Source of the DNA: Flavobacterium ginsenosidimutans
Lineage (GTDB): Bacteria; Bacteroidota; Bacteroidia; Flavobacteriales; Flavobacteriaceae
NCBI RefSeq assembly: GCF_003254625.1
Contig: NZ_QJRJ01000072.1
Span: 1-64,000 of the forward strand
DNA length: 64,000 nucleotides
Reading direction: 5' to 3'
The notes beneath the pieces are model-generated. The model made no database searches. It was not told the origin of the DNA and saw only the letters and a program-made list of their open reading frames with translations. Positions 40,339 through 49,939 of this stretch are shown one piece after another (within the stretch, counting starts at the first letter, position 1; every line of letters starts with the position of its first letter). Made by a program: the position numbers and the translations under genes.

Positions 40339-41490
40339 TTACTGACCACTGATCACTTTAATAGTTTCCTTAACTTCCTGTGCAATTCTTCTGGCTTCGG
40401 ACATGTTCTCGTTTACGATGGTTACGTGCCCCATCTTTCTGAACGGGCGTGTTTGTTTTTTACCGTAAATATGTGGCGTAACACCGTCCCATCCTAAAAT
40501 GGTTTCGATGTTTTCATACACTACATTTCCAGAATGACCTTCAGCACCAACTAAATTTACCATAATTCCGGCAACTTTGCTGTCTGTGTTTCCTAACGGA
40601 AGATCTAAAATAGCGCGTAAATGATTTTCGAATTGTGATGTATAACTTGCTTCGATTGAATAATGACCAGAATTGTGTGGGCGAGGAGCAACTTCGTTTA
40701 CCAAAATTTCATCGTCTTGAGTTTGGAACATTTCAACTGCTAAAAGTCCAACATGATTAAAATTCTCTGAAACTTGTAAAGCAACAGCTCTTGCTTTTTC
40801 AGCTACTTTATCATCGATTCTTGCTGGACAGATTACATATTCAACTTGATTCGCTTCTGGGTGAAATTCCATTTCTACAACCGGATAGGTTTTCATTTCG
40901 CCCGATGGATTTCTGACCACAATTACCGCCAATTCATTTTTGAACGGAACCATAGTTTCTGCAATACATTCTACATTTGGCAACGTATCTAAATCTGAAA
41001 TTTGGCGAACTATTTTTACACCATTTCCATCATAACCAAATTCAGTGCATTTCCATACAAACGGTAATTGTAAATCGCTGATTTTAGATTTTAGTTGATC
41101 TAAATTTTCAAATCTTTGAAATGGTGCAGTTGGGATATTATTTTTGGCGTAAAAATCTTTTTGAGTTCCTTTATTCTGAATTCCTTTTAAGGTTTTTGGA
41201 GATGGATATACTTTTAGGCCTTCGTTTTCTAATTGCGTTAAAGCTTCAAGGTTTACCAATTCGATTTCGAAAGTCAAAACATCGACTTGTTTCCCGAAGT
41301 TGTAGACCGTTTCATAATCCATTAAATCACCTTGAAAGAATTTATTGCAGGCAATTTTACTTGGCGCTTCGTCGCTTGGATCCAGAACGTAAGTTTGTAT
41401 ATCAAATTTTCTGGTGTCGAACAAAAGCATTTTACCTAATTGTCCGCCACCTAATATTCCTAATTTAAAATCAGAAGAAAAATAATTCAT
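40339..41490 (-). CDS. purK: N5-carboxyaminoimidazole ribonucleotide synthase
   Basis: 383 residues from the ATG at 41490 (MNYFSSDFKLGILGGGQLGK). A longer in-frame start at 41538 lies upstream of the predicted transcription start and adds a basic stretch unlike the family. ATP-grasp features: LGILGGGQLGKML, LPFVWKCTEFGYDGNGVKIV, ECIAETMVPFKNELAVIVVR and EVAPRPHNSGHYSIEASYTS. It uses ATP and bicarbonate to carboxylate AIR. It has a perfect promoter and runs into purE. Confidence 0.96.
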   Translation of the reverse strand: MNYFSSDFKLGILGGGQLGKMLLFDTRKFDIQTYVLDPSDEAPSKIACNKFFQGDLMDYETVYNFGKQVDVLTFEIELVNLEALTQLENEGLKVYPSPKTLKGIQNKGTQKDFYAKNNIPTAPFQRFENLDQLKSKISDLQLPFVWKCTEFGYDGNGVKIVRQISDLDTLPNVECIAETMVPFKNELAVIVVRNPSGEMKTYPVVEMEFHPEANQVEYVICPARIDDKVAEKARAVALQVSENFNHVGLLAVEMFQTQDDEILVNEVAPRPHNSGHYSIEASYTSQFENHLRAILDLPLGNTDSKVAGIMVNLVGAEGHSGNVVYENIETILGWDGVTPHIYGKKQTRPFRKMGHVTIVNENMSEARRIAQEVKETIKVISGQ

Positions 41491-41507
41491 TTTGTGTTGT
41501 GTTTTTG

Positions 41508-41539
41508 CAAAGATACTTTTTAATCTTTTTTTAGCCAAA
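41508..41539 (-). promoter_or_regulatory. promoter of purK
   Basis: On the minus strand TTTG (41539-41536), 20 bases, TATCTTTG (41515-41508). Both boxes match the consensus exactly. The transcript starts near 41503, about a dozen bases before the ATG at 41490. Confidence 0.7.
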
Positions 41540-41553
41540 ATTTAGTTTTTTTC

Positions 41554-41692
41554 GCCACGAATTCACGAATTATATTTTTTTAATTTTTGCCACAGATTAA
41601 AAGGATTAAAATGATTTTCTACTTTTTGTTAGCCACGAATTCACGAATTTTTATAAAATCTATGCGAAAAAATAATTCGTGAATTCGTGGCT
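41554..41692. repeat. GCCACGAATTCACGAATT repeats, two direct and one inverted
   Basis: Copies at 41554-41571 and 41632-41649, plus an inverted copy at 41674-41691. The last two form a perfect 19-base stem (41631-41649 with 41674-41692) about 10 bases from the end of the 41.7-kb gene, so it may act as its 3' structure. Confidence 0.8.
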
Positions 41693-41704
41693 ATAAACAA
41701 AAAG

Positions 41705-42256
41705 TTATTTTATTTTCTTCAAAACTTCTTTAGCAACGGCTTTGTAGGCTGCCGAATGGTTTCCGAAATCTTTATCAATTATCACTTTTAGTTCGGGATG
41801 AATCCAGTCGTAATAATTTCCTAGAATATATAAAGTTCTGATCGAATAAGCTTTTGTAGCGACTTTGGTGTCATTGATTAGCCAATCAAAAGAAGCTTCG
41901 ATGCAATCTTGAAGATTTTTTTCAGAAAGCTGAATTCCGTTTTCATTTTTCTTATAATGCGATTTTACCAAAAGCTGTGTCACTTTTGCAATGGGACGCA
42001 TGGAACTTTCATCTTTTAAAATTTTAAGATTCAAACAGAAAAAATCAAGATGAGGCTGAAGCCAAAGCAATTCTTCGTACGAAACAAATTCTAAAATCCA
42101 GCAGGCTTTATGATTATTTTTGTCTTCGGGCGAAAAGCAAATCGAAACCAATTCACTAAAAAGCGAGGGGTTTTCTAGAACATCTTGCGCAGCTTTTAGA
42201 CGGTTTTCTCTATATGCATTTACGTAATCCAATTTTTTTTGCAATTCAGACGGCAT
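41705..42256 (-). CDS. unknown alpha-helical protein behind a TonB-dependent receptor
   Basis: 183 residues, soluble, predicted almost wholly helical, with a spacing that recalls HEAT-like repeats: AAQDVLENPSLFSELVSICF, then NHKACWILEFVSYEELLWLQ, IAKVTQLLVKSHYKK and TKAYSIRTLYILGNYYDWIH. The end HSAAYKAVAKEVLKKIK is also helical. No catalytic motif is visible. It begins 23 bases after the receptor gene, so the two are probably cotranscribed, but I cannot propose a shared role. Relatives are, to my recollection, common hypothetical proteins in Flavobacteriaceae. Confidence 0.75.
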   Translation of the reverse strand: MPSELQKKLDYVNAYRENRLKAAQDVLENPSLFSELVSICFSPEDKNNHKACWILEFVSYEELLWLQPHLDFFCLNLKILKDESSMRPIAKVTQLLVKSHYKKNENGIQLSEKNLQDCIEASFDWLINDTKVATKAYSIRTLYILGNYYDWIHPELKVIIDKDFGNHSAAYKAVAKEVLKKIK

Positions 42257-42279
42257 CGTTTTTGGTATTTAATACAATG

Positions 42280-44382
42280 CTAAAATAAGTAATTTAATGA
42301 GATAATTCCGTAATAATTTATCGGTAAGCCTGGATAATAAAATCTTGGTTGCGCATTTCCAACTCCTGTTGCATTGGTTAAAATCATTGAAGCATATTTT
42401 TCATTTGTCACATTATTTATTCCTGCGTCTAAATGAGTCGTTAGACCTGATAAAATCTCAAATTGATAACCTGTTTTTAAATTTAATAAAGAATAAGAAT
42501 CTGAAAAATCTGCATTTGAATCGTTCATTGGAATTTTATCTGTGAACTGAAAATCGGCTGAAAAATAAAATCCTGAATTTGTGTTTAAAATAAAACCTGC
42601 GCTTGCTGTATTGGCGGGAACTCCAGTTAATTTGTTTCCAGAATAATCATTTCCATTATCGACAAATTCTTTGAATTCATAATTCCCGACTGAGGTTCCG
42701 ATATAGGAGTTTAAATTGAAAATCTTATTTATTGGCCAATTATGATTTAATGAAACTTCAATTCCTTCATGAAAAGTTTTTCCAGCATTTACACCTTCGT
42801 ATTGATCTTCGCCGATTCTTTTTGCCACCAATAAATCTTTAATTTCCATTCGATAAATGGCAATTTGTGTGTAAAGTTTTTTATTGAAGAAATGAAATTT
42901 TCCGCCCAATTCAAAATTATAACCGGTTTCAGGTTTTATGTCTTGATTGATATTTCCTGATGAGGTTAAAGTTTCTTCAGTTGCAGGAAGAGAAAATCCA
43001 CGGCTTACAGAAAAGTAAAAAGTCTGAATTTCATTCGGTTTAAATAGAAAAGAGAGCTGTGGCGAAAAAATGCCGTCATAACTATATTTTTCCTTCGGAT
43101 TATTCGCGGAAGTGGGAAAATCATTTTGCAGTTCAAATTTGGTTTTGTTGTAATTTAATCCTGCCTGAATTTCAAATTGATCAGAAAGTAAAGTTCTGAT
43201 TTGCGAAAAAATATTATAAAAATGCCTTTTCTGATTGGTTGCTGAAAGTTGATCGCCTTGTAAACTTCCGTTTCCGTTATTTTGCTGATAAAGATTTTGA
43301 AAAGTATTTCCGCTGTAATTGTCTCTGAAATATTCTATTCCACCAATAAACTGATTTTTGATTTTTCCAATTTTAAAATCTCCCGAAAACTGTGTTCGTA
43401 CGCCCGAAGCAAAAGTATATTGACGTAAAATATCAAAAGGTCGCGGTTCGTTGCTGTCTTTATAATTGATGAAAACTGAAGTCGAATTGTTGAGGTGATC
43501 ATTTATTTTGAAATCGTAAGCCAATCCGCCTAAAGTCGATTTGTATTCTTTGAATCCTTTTGAAGAAACCCAAGTTGGCGCGCCTGCTTGCGGATTATTT
43601 TCGAAAGTGGTTTTGTTTATTGAACTCGGAATATAAGCTTTTAAATAAGTATAATTGGAAAAGTAAGTCAGCTTGCTGGTTTTCTTTCGTAATAATTCTC
43701 CCGAAAGCGTAATTCCTTCGCGATTGTAAGTGCTGTTTTCGCGCCATCCGTCTGTCTTTAAATTATGATAACTTAGATTTAGAGAAGAACTTTTTTCATT
43801 TAAATCAAAACTTATTCTATTTTTTAATAATCCAAAAGAACCAAAAACGGAACTTATTTCAGTTTGATAATTGCCTTTTTTTAAAGTTTGAGGCGAAATT
43901 AAAATTGCTCCGCCCAAACCTGCACCGTAAATACTCGAAAGCGGTCCTTTTATAATTTCAATTTGATTGATATTTTGAAGGTCGATATCGTCAATTACGG
44001 TTTCGCTATTTCCAGAAGTTAGCGGAATGCTTCCATAAAAAGCTCTTATTTTATTGGTTCCGTATGGCGTTCTCGCTCCAATTCCGCGAATCGAAATTCG
44101 GGTTGTCGTAATATTTGACGACTGCATAAAAACGCCAGGAATCGTATTAATGACATTGCTAATATCTGTGGTATTATTTCGAAGTAATTCTTTTTCCGCT
44201 AAAATTCCAATAGAAGCGGGACTATTCTGTAAATCTCTATTAATATGAAGCGGACTAATTAAAACTTCATTTAGTTTTTGAGTTTTAGTAGAATCAATAT
44301 TTTGGACTTCTTTTTCCTGTGCCAAACTATTTCTAGAAATAAAAAGAACAGAAAGAAGAAGAAAATATTTTTTAGAAATCAT
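42280..44382 (-). CDS. TonB-dependent outer-membrane receptor
   Basis: 700 residues with signal peptide (MISKKYFLLLSVLFISRNSL, AQ). The plug domain is at about 45-165 (SPASIGILAEKELLRNNTTD, SNVINTIPGVFMQ, RISIRGIGARTPYGTNKIRA, and IEIIKGPLSSIYGAGLGGAI). The 22-strand barrel ends in SLNYLF with the terminal Phe. There is no CarboxypepD-like N-terminal extension, so it is not SusC-type. The GIGART and GPLSSIYG blocks resemble siderophore, haem or metal receptors, but the ligand cannot be read from sequence. It depends on TonB/ExbBD. It shares an operon with the unknown helical protein. Confidence 0.93.
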   Translation of the reverse strand: MISKKYFLLLSVLFISRNSLAQEKEVQNIDSTKTQKLNEVLISPLHINRDLQNSPASIGILAEKELLRNNTTDISNVINTIPGVFMQSSNITTTRISIRGIGARTPYGTNKIRAFYGSIPLTSGNSETVIDDIDLQNINQIEIIKGPLSSIYGAGLGGAILISPQTLKKGNYQTEISSVFGSFGLLKNRISFDLNEKSSSLNLSYHNLKTDGWRENSTYNREGITLSGELLRKKTSKLTYFSNYTYLKAYIPSSINKTTFENNPQAGAPTWVSSKGFKEYKSTLGGLAYDFKINDHLNNSTSVFINYKDSNEPRPFDILRQYTFASGVRTQFSGDFKIGKIKNQFIGGIEYFRDNYSGNTFQNLYQQNNGNGSLQGDQLSATNQKRHFYNIFSQIRTLLSDQFEIQAGLNYNKTKFELQNDFPTSANNPKEKYSYDGIFSPQLSFLFKPNEIQTFYFSVSRGFSLPATEETLTSSGNINQDIKPETGYNFELGGKFHFFNKKLYTQIAIYRMEIKDLLVAKRIGEDQYEGVNAGKTFHEGIEVSLNHNWPINKIFNLNSYIGTSVGNYEFKEFVDNGNDYSGNKLTGVPANTASAGFILNTNSGFYFSADFQFTDKIPMNDSNADFSDSYSLLNLKTGYQFEILSGLTTHLDAGINNVTNEKYASMILTNATGVGNAQPRFYYPGLPINYYGIISLNYLF

Positions 44383-44404
44383 ACAGATGAAATTATGACG
44401 TAAA

Positions 44405-44545
44405 TAATTTTAACACATAGAAACATAGTATTGATTGAGGCAAAAAAGGCGTTTCACTTATTTAAATTCACATAGCGAACTATGCGAAAAAACGAGATTT
44501 CTTTAATAACATCTTTTAAACAAAAATCTATGTCTCTATGTGTTT
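44405..44545. repeat. CACATAGAAACATAG repeats with inverted copies
   Basis: CACATAGAAACATAG near 44413 pairs with CTATGTCTCTATGTG near 44530. A second small stem (CATAGCGAACTATG) lies between. No coding frame. Confidence 0.6.
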
Positions 44546-44590
44546 AAAATCTTTTTGTAGATTGGAATTTGTTAGTTAAAAATTGGAATT

Positions 44591-45874
44591 TTATTTATTT
44601 GCTGTCACTTTCCAAATTGTATTTCCGCTATCATCATTTACCAAAAGCGATCCGTCATTCATAACCGTTACAGCAACTGGACGTCCGTAAACTTCTGCTT
44701 TTTCATTGTCAGAAATAAAGCCAGTTAAAAAATCTTCTGGTTTTCCTGAAGGTTTTCCATCTTTAAAAGGAACAAACAACACTTTATAACCTGAAATTTT
44801 AGAACGGTTCCAAGAACCATGTTGTCCAACAAATGCTCCGTTTTTATATTTCGCAGGAAAAGCATCTTTAGTATAAAAAGCCAATCCTAAAGAAGCGGTG
44901 TGAGCACCAACTGGAACATCGGGAACAATTGCTTTTTTTATCAAATCTTTTCGTTCACCTTTCTCTTTCCATCTTGGATCAGGAATACTTCCAAAATACG
45001 AATAAGGCCATCCGTAAAAACCGCCTCTTTTTACACTCGTAATATAATCTGGGACCAAATCATCACCAAGTTCATCTCTTTCATTTACCGCAGTCCAAAG
45101 TTCTTTTTTATTGGCAGGATTCCAATCCATTCCCATTGGATTTCTAAGTCCCTCAGCATAGATTTTTTCGCCAGTTCCATCAGGGTTGATTTCTAAAATT
45201 GCAGCTCGACGAATTTCTTTATCCATTCCGTTTTCTCCAACATTACTTCCTGAACCAACACCAATATAAATTTTTGTTCCTTCAGGATTGGCAAGCAAAC
45301 TTCTTGTCCAGTGATTGTTGTATCCGCCAGCTGGCAGTTCAACAATTTTAGTTCCTTGAGTTTCTAATTTTAATGGTGCGTTTTTATAAGGATAACGGTA
45401 AAGTCCGTCAGTATTTGCAATGTAAAAAAAGTCTTTTAAAATTAACATTCCTAAAGGTCTGTTTAAACCAGAAATAAAAACTTCACGAGTTTCATATTTT
45501 CCGTCTTTATCATTGTCACGCAAAACTATAATTTGGTTTTTGCTTGTTCTGGTTCCGCTTTCAACAACAAAAATATCATTGTTTGGACCTATATAACTCC
45601 AACGCGGATTCTCAAATCCGTCTGCAAATTTAGTTACAGTAAAACCTTCCGGTGCTTTTGGAGTTTTGCCAGCTGGCCAGCCAATCACTTTACTATTATT
45701 GGTTTTAGATTCTGTGGCATAGGGCGGAGGAAGAGTAATGTCTCCGATAGCCGTTTTTACAACATTTCCAGGCTGTTTCGCCAAAGCTTCTTTTTCTTCT
45801 TTTTTTACTTGCCCATTGCAGGCAGTCATTAAGGCTAATAACGGAATTGAAAATAAGGTTAAGGATTTTTTCAT
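44591..45874 (-). CDS. sorbosone-dehydrogenase-like / PQQ-dependent sugar dehydrogenase-type lipoprotein
   Basis: 427 residues. Lipoprotein signal MKKSLTLFSIPLLALMTACN (Cys19). A six-bladed beta-propeller fills the rest: FADGFENPRWSYIGPNNDIF, VVESGTRTSKN, LNRPLGMLILKDFFYIANTD, IYIGVGSGSNVGENG, GLRNPMGMDWNP and QHGSWNRSKISGYKV. The NERDELGDDLVPDYI and YGWPYSYFG blocks mark the L-sorbosone dehydrogenase/GDH-B group. It would oxidise a sugar or aldehyde outside the cytoplasm if PQQ is bound; PQQ synthesis genes are not here, so the activity is uncertain. Confidence 0.9.
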   Translation of the reverse strand: MKKSLTLFSIPLLALMTACNGQVKKEEKEALAKQPGNVVKTAIGDITLPPPYATESKTNNSKVIGWPAGKTPKAPEGFTVTKFADGFENPRWSYIGPNNDIFVVESGTRTSKNQIIVLRDNDKDGKYETREVFISGLNRPLGMLILKDFFYIANTDGLYRYPYKNAPLKLETQGTKIVELPAGGYNNHWTRSLLANPEGTKIYIGVGSGSNVGENGMDKEIRRAAILEINPDGTGEKIYAEGLRNPMGMDWNPANKKELWTAVNERDELGDDLVPDYITSVKRGGFYGWPYSYFGSIPDPRWKEKGERKDLIKKAIVPDVPVGAHTASLGLAFYTKDAFPAKYKNGAFVGQHGSWNRSKISGYKVLFVPFKDGKPSGKPEDFLTGFISDNEKAEVYGRPVAVTVMNDGSLLVNDDSGNTIWKVTANK

Positions 45875-46027
45875 TGGTTTTTGGAGTTAAATAATTATAG
45901 TACAACAATTTACTTAAAATTCAGATAGTCTCAAAAAATAATTTGTAAACATTAACTGATATTTAACATTCAGAAAAAATATCGAGATACAGTCCATTTT
46001 GATAGAAGCAGTTAAGTTCTAATTCTT

Positions 46028-46035
46028 TATCTTTG
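46028..46035 (+). promoter_or_regulatory. -7 box of hpt
   Basis: TATCTTTG matches TAnnTTTG. It lies 24 bases before the ATG at 46060 and overlaps a possible TTG start at 46033, which it rules out. TTTG at 45998-46001 is a little too far (26 bases). Confidence 0.5.
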
Positions 46036-46059
46036 TCCATTATTTTAAAAAGAAAAATA

Positions 46060-46590
46060 ATGATACAACTTCACGATAAACAATTTGTTCCGTTTATTTC
46101 GGCTAAAGAAATTGATTTTGCTTTAACTAAAATAGTGGCTCAGGTAGAGGATGATTTTGGAGATGATACGCCAATTTTTATTGGAGTTTTGAATGGCGCT
46201 TTTATGGTAGTGTCAGATTTTTTGAAAAAATATAAAAAACCGTGCGAGGTTTCATTTATCAAAATGGCATCGTATGAAGGGACTGAAAGTACAAATTCGG
46301 TTAAAGAATTGATCGGAATTAATCAGGATCTTTCGGGAAGAACGGTAATTATTATTGAAGATATTATCGATACTGGAAACACAATTGAAGAATTAAAGCA
46401 TTTGTTTAAAGCGCAAAATGTAAAGCATTTTAAGATTGCAACATTGTTCTTTAAGCCAGAAGCGTATAAAAAAGACATTAAAATAGATTATGTTGGAATC
46501 AGAATTCCGAATAAATTTATTGTAGGTTATGGTTTGGATTATGATGGTTTAGGCCGAAATCTGAATGAAGTTTACAAATTAGCAGAATAA
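46060..46590 (+). CDS. hpt: hypoxanthine phosphoribosyltransferase
   Basis: 176 residues from the ATG at 46060 (MIQLHDKQFVPFISAKEIDF). The PRPP motif is in VIIIEDIIDTGNTIEEL (about 97-113), preceded by FIGVLNGAFMVVSDFLKKYK and VSFIKMASYEGTESTNSVKE, the flexible loop. It returns hypoxanthine or guanine to IMP or GMP. adk follows after 66 bases in the same direction, a conserved pair with a nucleotide-metabolism theme. Confidence 0.95.
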   Translation: MIQLHDKQFVPFISAKEIDFALTKIVAQVEDDFGDDTPIFIGVLNGAFMVVSDFLKKYKKPCEVSFIKMASYEGTESTNSVKELIGINQDLSGRTVIIIEDIIDTGNTIEELKHLFKAQNVKHFKIATLFFKPEAYKKDIKIDYVGIRIPNKFIVGYGLDYDGLGRNLNEVYKLAE

Positions 46591-46656
46591 CAAAACACAA
46601 CTAAATATTCATTTAAAGACTTCTGAAAGACAGGAGTAACAACACTCATTTCAATT

Positions 46657-47229
46657 ATGATTAACATCGTTTTATTTGGAAAGCCTGGTGCAGGAAAAGG
46701 AACTCAGGCAGAATTTTTAAAAGAGAAATACAATTTAACGCACCTTTCAACTGGAGATATTTTTCGTTTCAATTTAAAAAATGATACTGAACTAGGAAAA
46801 AAAGCAAGAGTTTTTATGGACAATGGAGAACTAGTTCCTTGCGAAGTAACAACTGCAATGTTAATTGATGAGGTGAAAAAACATCCAGATACAGCAGGAT
46901 TTTTGTTCGACGGTTATCCAAGAACAATTAATCAAGCTGAGGCTTTAGATAAATTTTTACCAACTATTGGATCAAGCGTTACAGCAACAATTGCTTTAGA
47001 AGCTGACGATGAGATTTTGGTAGCACGTTTATTAGAAAGAGGAAAAACAAGTGGAAGAGCTGATGATCAAGACGAAGAAAAAATTCGTGTAAGATATCAA
47101 GAATACAATGAGAAAACAGCTCCACTTATTGGATATTACAAAGAACAAAATAAGTTTTATGCCGTAGACGGTATAGGAACTATTGAACAAATTACAGAGC
47201 GATTAACGTCAGTTATAGATAATTTGTAG
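46657..47229 (+). CDS. adk: adenylate kinase
   Basis: 190 residues, short form without the LID zinc-finger insert. The P-loop GKPGAGKGT is at 8-16, THLSTGDIFR at about 28-37, DGYPRTINQAEALD at about 85-98 and the short LID RGKTSGRADDQDEEKIRVRY near 128-147. It exchanges phosphate between ATP and AMP in the cytoplasm. Downstream is a long stem-loop rather than a T-run terminator. Confidence 0.97.
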   Translation: MINIVLFGKPGAGKGTQAEFLKEKYNLTHLSTGDIFRFNLKNDTELGKKARVFMDNGELVPCEVTTAMLIDEVKKHPDTAGFLFDGYPRTINQAEALDKFLPTIGSSVTATIALEADDEILVARLLERGKTSGRADDQDEEKIRVRYQEYNEKTAPLIGYYKEQNKFYAVDGIGTIEQITERLTSVIDNL

Positions 47230-47246
47230 AAGCTTATTCCAGCTGT

Positions 47247-47368
47247 ACGTTACATCCCGATAGTTATCGGGGCGCAAAGAACTATTTTTCTAACCATAAA
47301 ACTAGCTTCTTAAGATATTTTAAGAATCACTGTTTTAGGGTTAGAAAAATTAGTTTTTTAAGTAACGT
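47247..47368. repeat. long stem-loop between adk and the CBS-domain gene
   Basis: Outer arms ACGTTAC (47247-47253) and GTAACGT (47362-47368). Inside are the hairpin CCCGATA-GT-TATCGGG (47256-47271) and a further stem of about 15 base pairs (ACTATTTTTCTAACC at 47281-47295 with 47339-47354, one bulge). It forms a branched structure in the intergenic RNA. Confidence 0.6.
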
Positions 47369-47429
47369 CTAAAAATCAAGATTGCAAATTATATTTAACA
47401 AGACTATTTTATAACGAATCCACTATCAA

Positions 47430-48704
47430 TTGGAAATACTAATTATATTTTTTCTAATTCTATTAAACGGAGTTTTCTCCATGTCTGAAATCGCCTTGAT
47501 TTCTGCCCGTAAAAACAGGCTCGAAACAGCTGCGAAAAAAGGCAATAAAAGTGCAAAAACTGCACTTGATTTAGCCAATTCCCCAAATAAGTTTTTATCT
47601 ACAGTACAAATTGGAATTACCTTAATCGGAATTTTGACGGGTATTTATTCTGGTGACAAAATCACTGCCGATGTAGAACTTTTTGTCGCAGGTTTTGCAG
47701 TTCTAAAACCTTATGCACATTCAGTTGCAGTTGGAATTGTGGTTGTAGTTTTAACTTTTTTCTCATTGGTTTTAGGAGAATTGCTTCCAAAACGAATCGG
47801 ATTAAATTATCCAGAGGCAATTGCTAAAATGGTTGCAATGCCAATGAAAGTGATTTCGATTATTACGGCGCCATTCATTTGGTTATTGACTTCTTCAACA
47901 GATTTTTTATTGAATGTTCTTCAAATAAAACCAACTGCTGATGGAAAAGTTACCGAAGAAGAAATTAAAGCCATCATTAAAGAAGGAACAGAAGTAGGAG
48001 AAGTTCAAGAAATTGAACAAGATATTGTGGAACGTGTTTTCCATATTGGAGACAGAAAAGTAAATTCTTTAATGACACACCGCAAGTCGGTTGATATGTT
48101 GCCATTAAAAGAAGATAAAGAAAAAATCAAAGAATTAGTAGTTCAGGATCTTCATGCAGTTTATCCTGTTTACAATGATAATTACGATGATATTGTTGGA
48201 GTCGTAACGCTGAAAAATATTTTTGCTAACATCGAAAGCGATAATTTTGATTTGGCTGCAATTATGTCTGATGCACCTTATTTGATGGAACAAACTACGG
48301 CTTATAAAGCATTAGAGAATTTCAAAAAAACAGGTGTTCATTATGCTTTAGTTTCAGATGAATATGGTGTTTTTCAAGGTATGATTACATTGAATGACAT
48401 TTTAGAAGCTTTAGTTGGTGATGCATCAGAATTTTATAAAGACGAATTCCAATTAATTGAAAGAGAAGATGGCTCTTGGCTAGTTGACGGACATTATTCG
48501 CTACACGACTTCTTGACTTATTTCGAATTGGATGAGTTAACAAACGATTACGAAGTAAACACCGTAAGCGGAATGATCATGACTGAGCTTTCGCATATTC
48601 CAAAAGAAGGAGAAAAATTAGTTTGGCAGAAATTCGTTCTTGAAGTTATAGACATGGACGGTGTAAAGATTGATAAAGTGCTTGTCAAAGCATTGAAAGA
48701 ATAA
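47430..48704 (+). CDS. CNNM/CorC-family (hemolysin-like) membrane protein with CBS domains
   Basis: 424 residues. DUF21 membrane part (about 1-170): FFLILLNGVFSMSEIALISA, then LLPKRIGLNYPE. A CBS pair (about 195-330) follows with VNSLMTHRKSVDMLPL and YGVFQGMITLNDILEALVGD. The C-terminal CorC_HlyC domain (about 340-424) has LIEREDGSWLVDGHYSLHDF. Members are linked to Mg2+/Co2+ transport or to resistance; hemolysin is a historical name. The start is a TTG at 47430, placing the first helix at once; no nearby ATG fits. Confidence 0.92.
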   Translation: MEILIIFFLILLNGVFSMSEIALISARKNRLETAAKKGNKSAKTALDLANSPNKFLSTVQIGITLIGILTGIYSGDKITADVELFVAGFAVLKPYAHSVAVGIVVVVLTFFSLVLGELLPKRIGLNYPEAIAKMVAMPMKVISIITAPFIWLLTSSTDFLLNVLQIKPTADGKVTEEEIKAIIKEGTEVGEVQEIEQDIVERVFHIGDRKVNSLMTHRKSVDMLPLKEDKEKIKELVVQDLHAVYPVYNDNYDDIVGVVTLKNIFANIESDNFDLAAIMSDAPYLMEQTTAYKALENFKKTGVHYALVSDEYGVFQGMITLNDILEALVGDASEFYKDEFQLIEREDGSWLVDGHYSLHDFLTYFELDELTNDYEVNTVSGMIMTELSHIPKEGEKLVWQKFVLEVIDMDGVKIDKVLVKALKE

Positions 48705-48709
48705 AAAAA

Positions 48710-48770
48710 TAGTTTTCAGTCGCAGTTTTCAGTCGCAGTTTGTGCTGAAAATCTAGACTGGCACTGAAAA
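48710..48770. repeat. CAGTCGCAG word repeat hairpin
   Basis: TTTTCAGTCGCAGTTTTCAG pairs with the later GCACTGAAAA and related words. It belongs to the same family as 39602-39738. TCTAAAATCTGAAATC words follow up to obg. Confidence 0.6.
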
Positions 48771-48845
48771 ATAAATAAAATAGAATTTAGAAATAGAAGC
48801 TAGAGAAATCTAAAATCTGAAATCTAAAATCTGAAATTCAGAAAA

Positions 48846-49847
48846 ATGACAGAAGGAAATTTTGTAGATTACGTTAAGATATATGTTTCTTCCGGAAAAG
48901 GAGGAAAAGGATCTACGCATTTACATAGAGAGAAATTTATTGAAAAAGGTGGTCCAGACGGAGGAGATGGAGGTCGCGGAGGACATGTATATTTAGTTGG
49001 GAATAAAGGACTTTGGACATTATTTCATTTAAAGTTTGCACGTCACATTAAAGCGGGTCACGGTGGAGATGGTGGTTCTGACAGAAGTACGGGGGCAGAT
49101 GGAGAAGATAAAGTAATTGAAGTGCCACTAGGAACTGTTGTAAAAGACAAAGAAACTGGTGAAACACTTTTTGAAATTACAGAACACGGAGAAAAACAAA
49201 TTCTTGCAAAAGGAGGAAAGGGAGGTTTAGGAAACTGGCATTTTAGAAGTTCTACAAACCAAACGCCTCGTTATGCACAGCCAGGTTTGCTTGGAATAGA
49301 AATGGATGTTATTCTAGAACTTAAAGTTTTGGCAGATGTTGGTTTAGTTGGTTTTCCTAATGCAGGAAAGTCTACTTTATTGTCTGTATTGACTTCTGCA
49401 AAACCAAAAATTGCTGATTATCCGTTTACGACTTTAAAACCAAATTTAGGAATCGTAGCTTACAGAGATTTTCAGTCTTTTGTAATTGCCGATATTCCTG
49501 GAATTATTGAAGGTGCTGCTGAAGGAAAAGGTCTTGGTCATTATTTCTTGCGTCATATTGAACGTAACTCAACGTTATTGTTTTTAGTTCCCGTTGATAC
49601 TCCAGACATCAAAGCAGAATATGATATTTTGGTTAACGAATTAACGAAATACAATCCTGAAATGTTAGATAAAGAACGTCTTGTTGTTATTTCAAAATGC
49701 GATATGTTGGATGATGAACTAAAAGCAGAATTGAAAGCAGAGTTAGATGTTTCTTTCAAAGGAATCCCTTATATGTTTATCTCTTCTGTTGCACAACAGG
49801 GTTTAACAGATTTAAAAGATAAACTTTGGAAAATGCTTAACGAATAA
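48846..49847 (+). CDS. obg: GTPase Obg/CgtA
   Basis: 333 residues. The glycine-rich Obg fold (about 1-158) has [20 protein letters not shown] and [12 protein letters not shown]. The G domain has G1 GFPNAGKST (about 166-174), G2 around [13 protein letters not shown]3 DIPGIIEGA and G4 ISKCDM. The C-terminal OCT domain is absent, as in many Bacteroidetes. It acts in 50S ribosome assembly and growth control. It is followed by a terminator and is probably transcribed alone or with the CBS gene. Confidence 0.97.
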   Translation: MTEGNFVDYVKIYVSSGKGGKGSTHLHREKFIEKGGPDGGDGGRGGHVYLVGNKGLWTLFHLKFARHIKAGHGGDGGSDRSTGADGEDKVIEVPLGTVVKDKETGETLFEITEHGEKQILAKGGKGGLGNWHFRSSTNQTPRYAQPGLLGIEMDVILELKVLADVGLVGFPNAGKSTLLSVLTSAKPKIADYPFTTLKPNLGIVAYRDFQSFVIADIPGIIEGAAEGKGLGHYFLRHIERNSTLLFLVPVDTPDIKAEYDILVNELTKYNPEMLDKERLVVISKCDMLDDELKAELKAELDVSFKGIPYMFISSVAQQGLTDLKDKLWKMLNE

Positions 49848-49868
49848 AAAGATATTTTTTTAAATATA

Positions 49869-49905
49869 AAAAACCACTAACAATTCATCGTTAGTGGTTT
49901 TTGTT
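49869..49905 (+). terminator. terminator of obg, also facing the YD-repeat genes
   Basis: AAAAACCACTAAC and GTTAGTGGTTTTT pair perfectly around an eight-base loop. A-tracts and T-tracts on both sides let it work in either direction. Confidence 0.8.
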
Positions 49906-49939
49906 TTTAAATTGGAATGTTTTTGTATTCAAAAGCATA

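Noticed and set aside
41705..42256. Adenylosuccinate lyase label for the helical protein behind the receptor gene
   Set aside because: At 183 residues it lacks the signature loop and catalytic residues of the lyase family. I left it as unknown.
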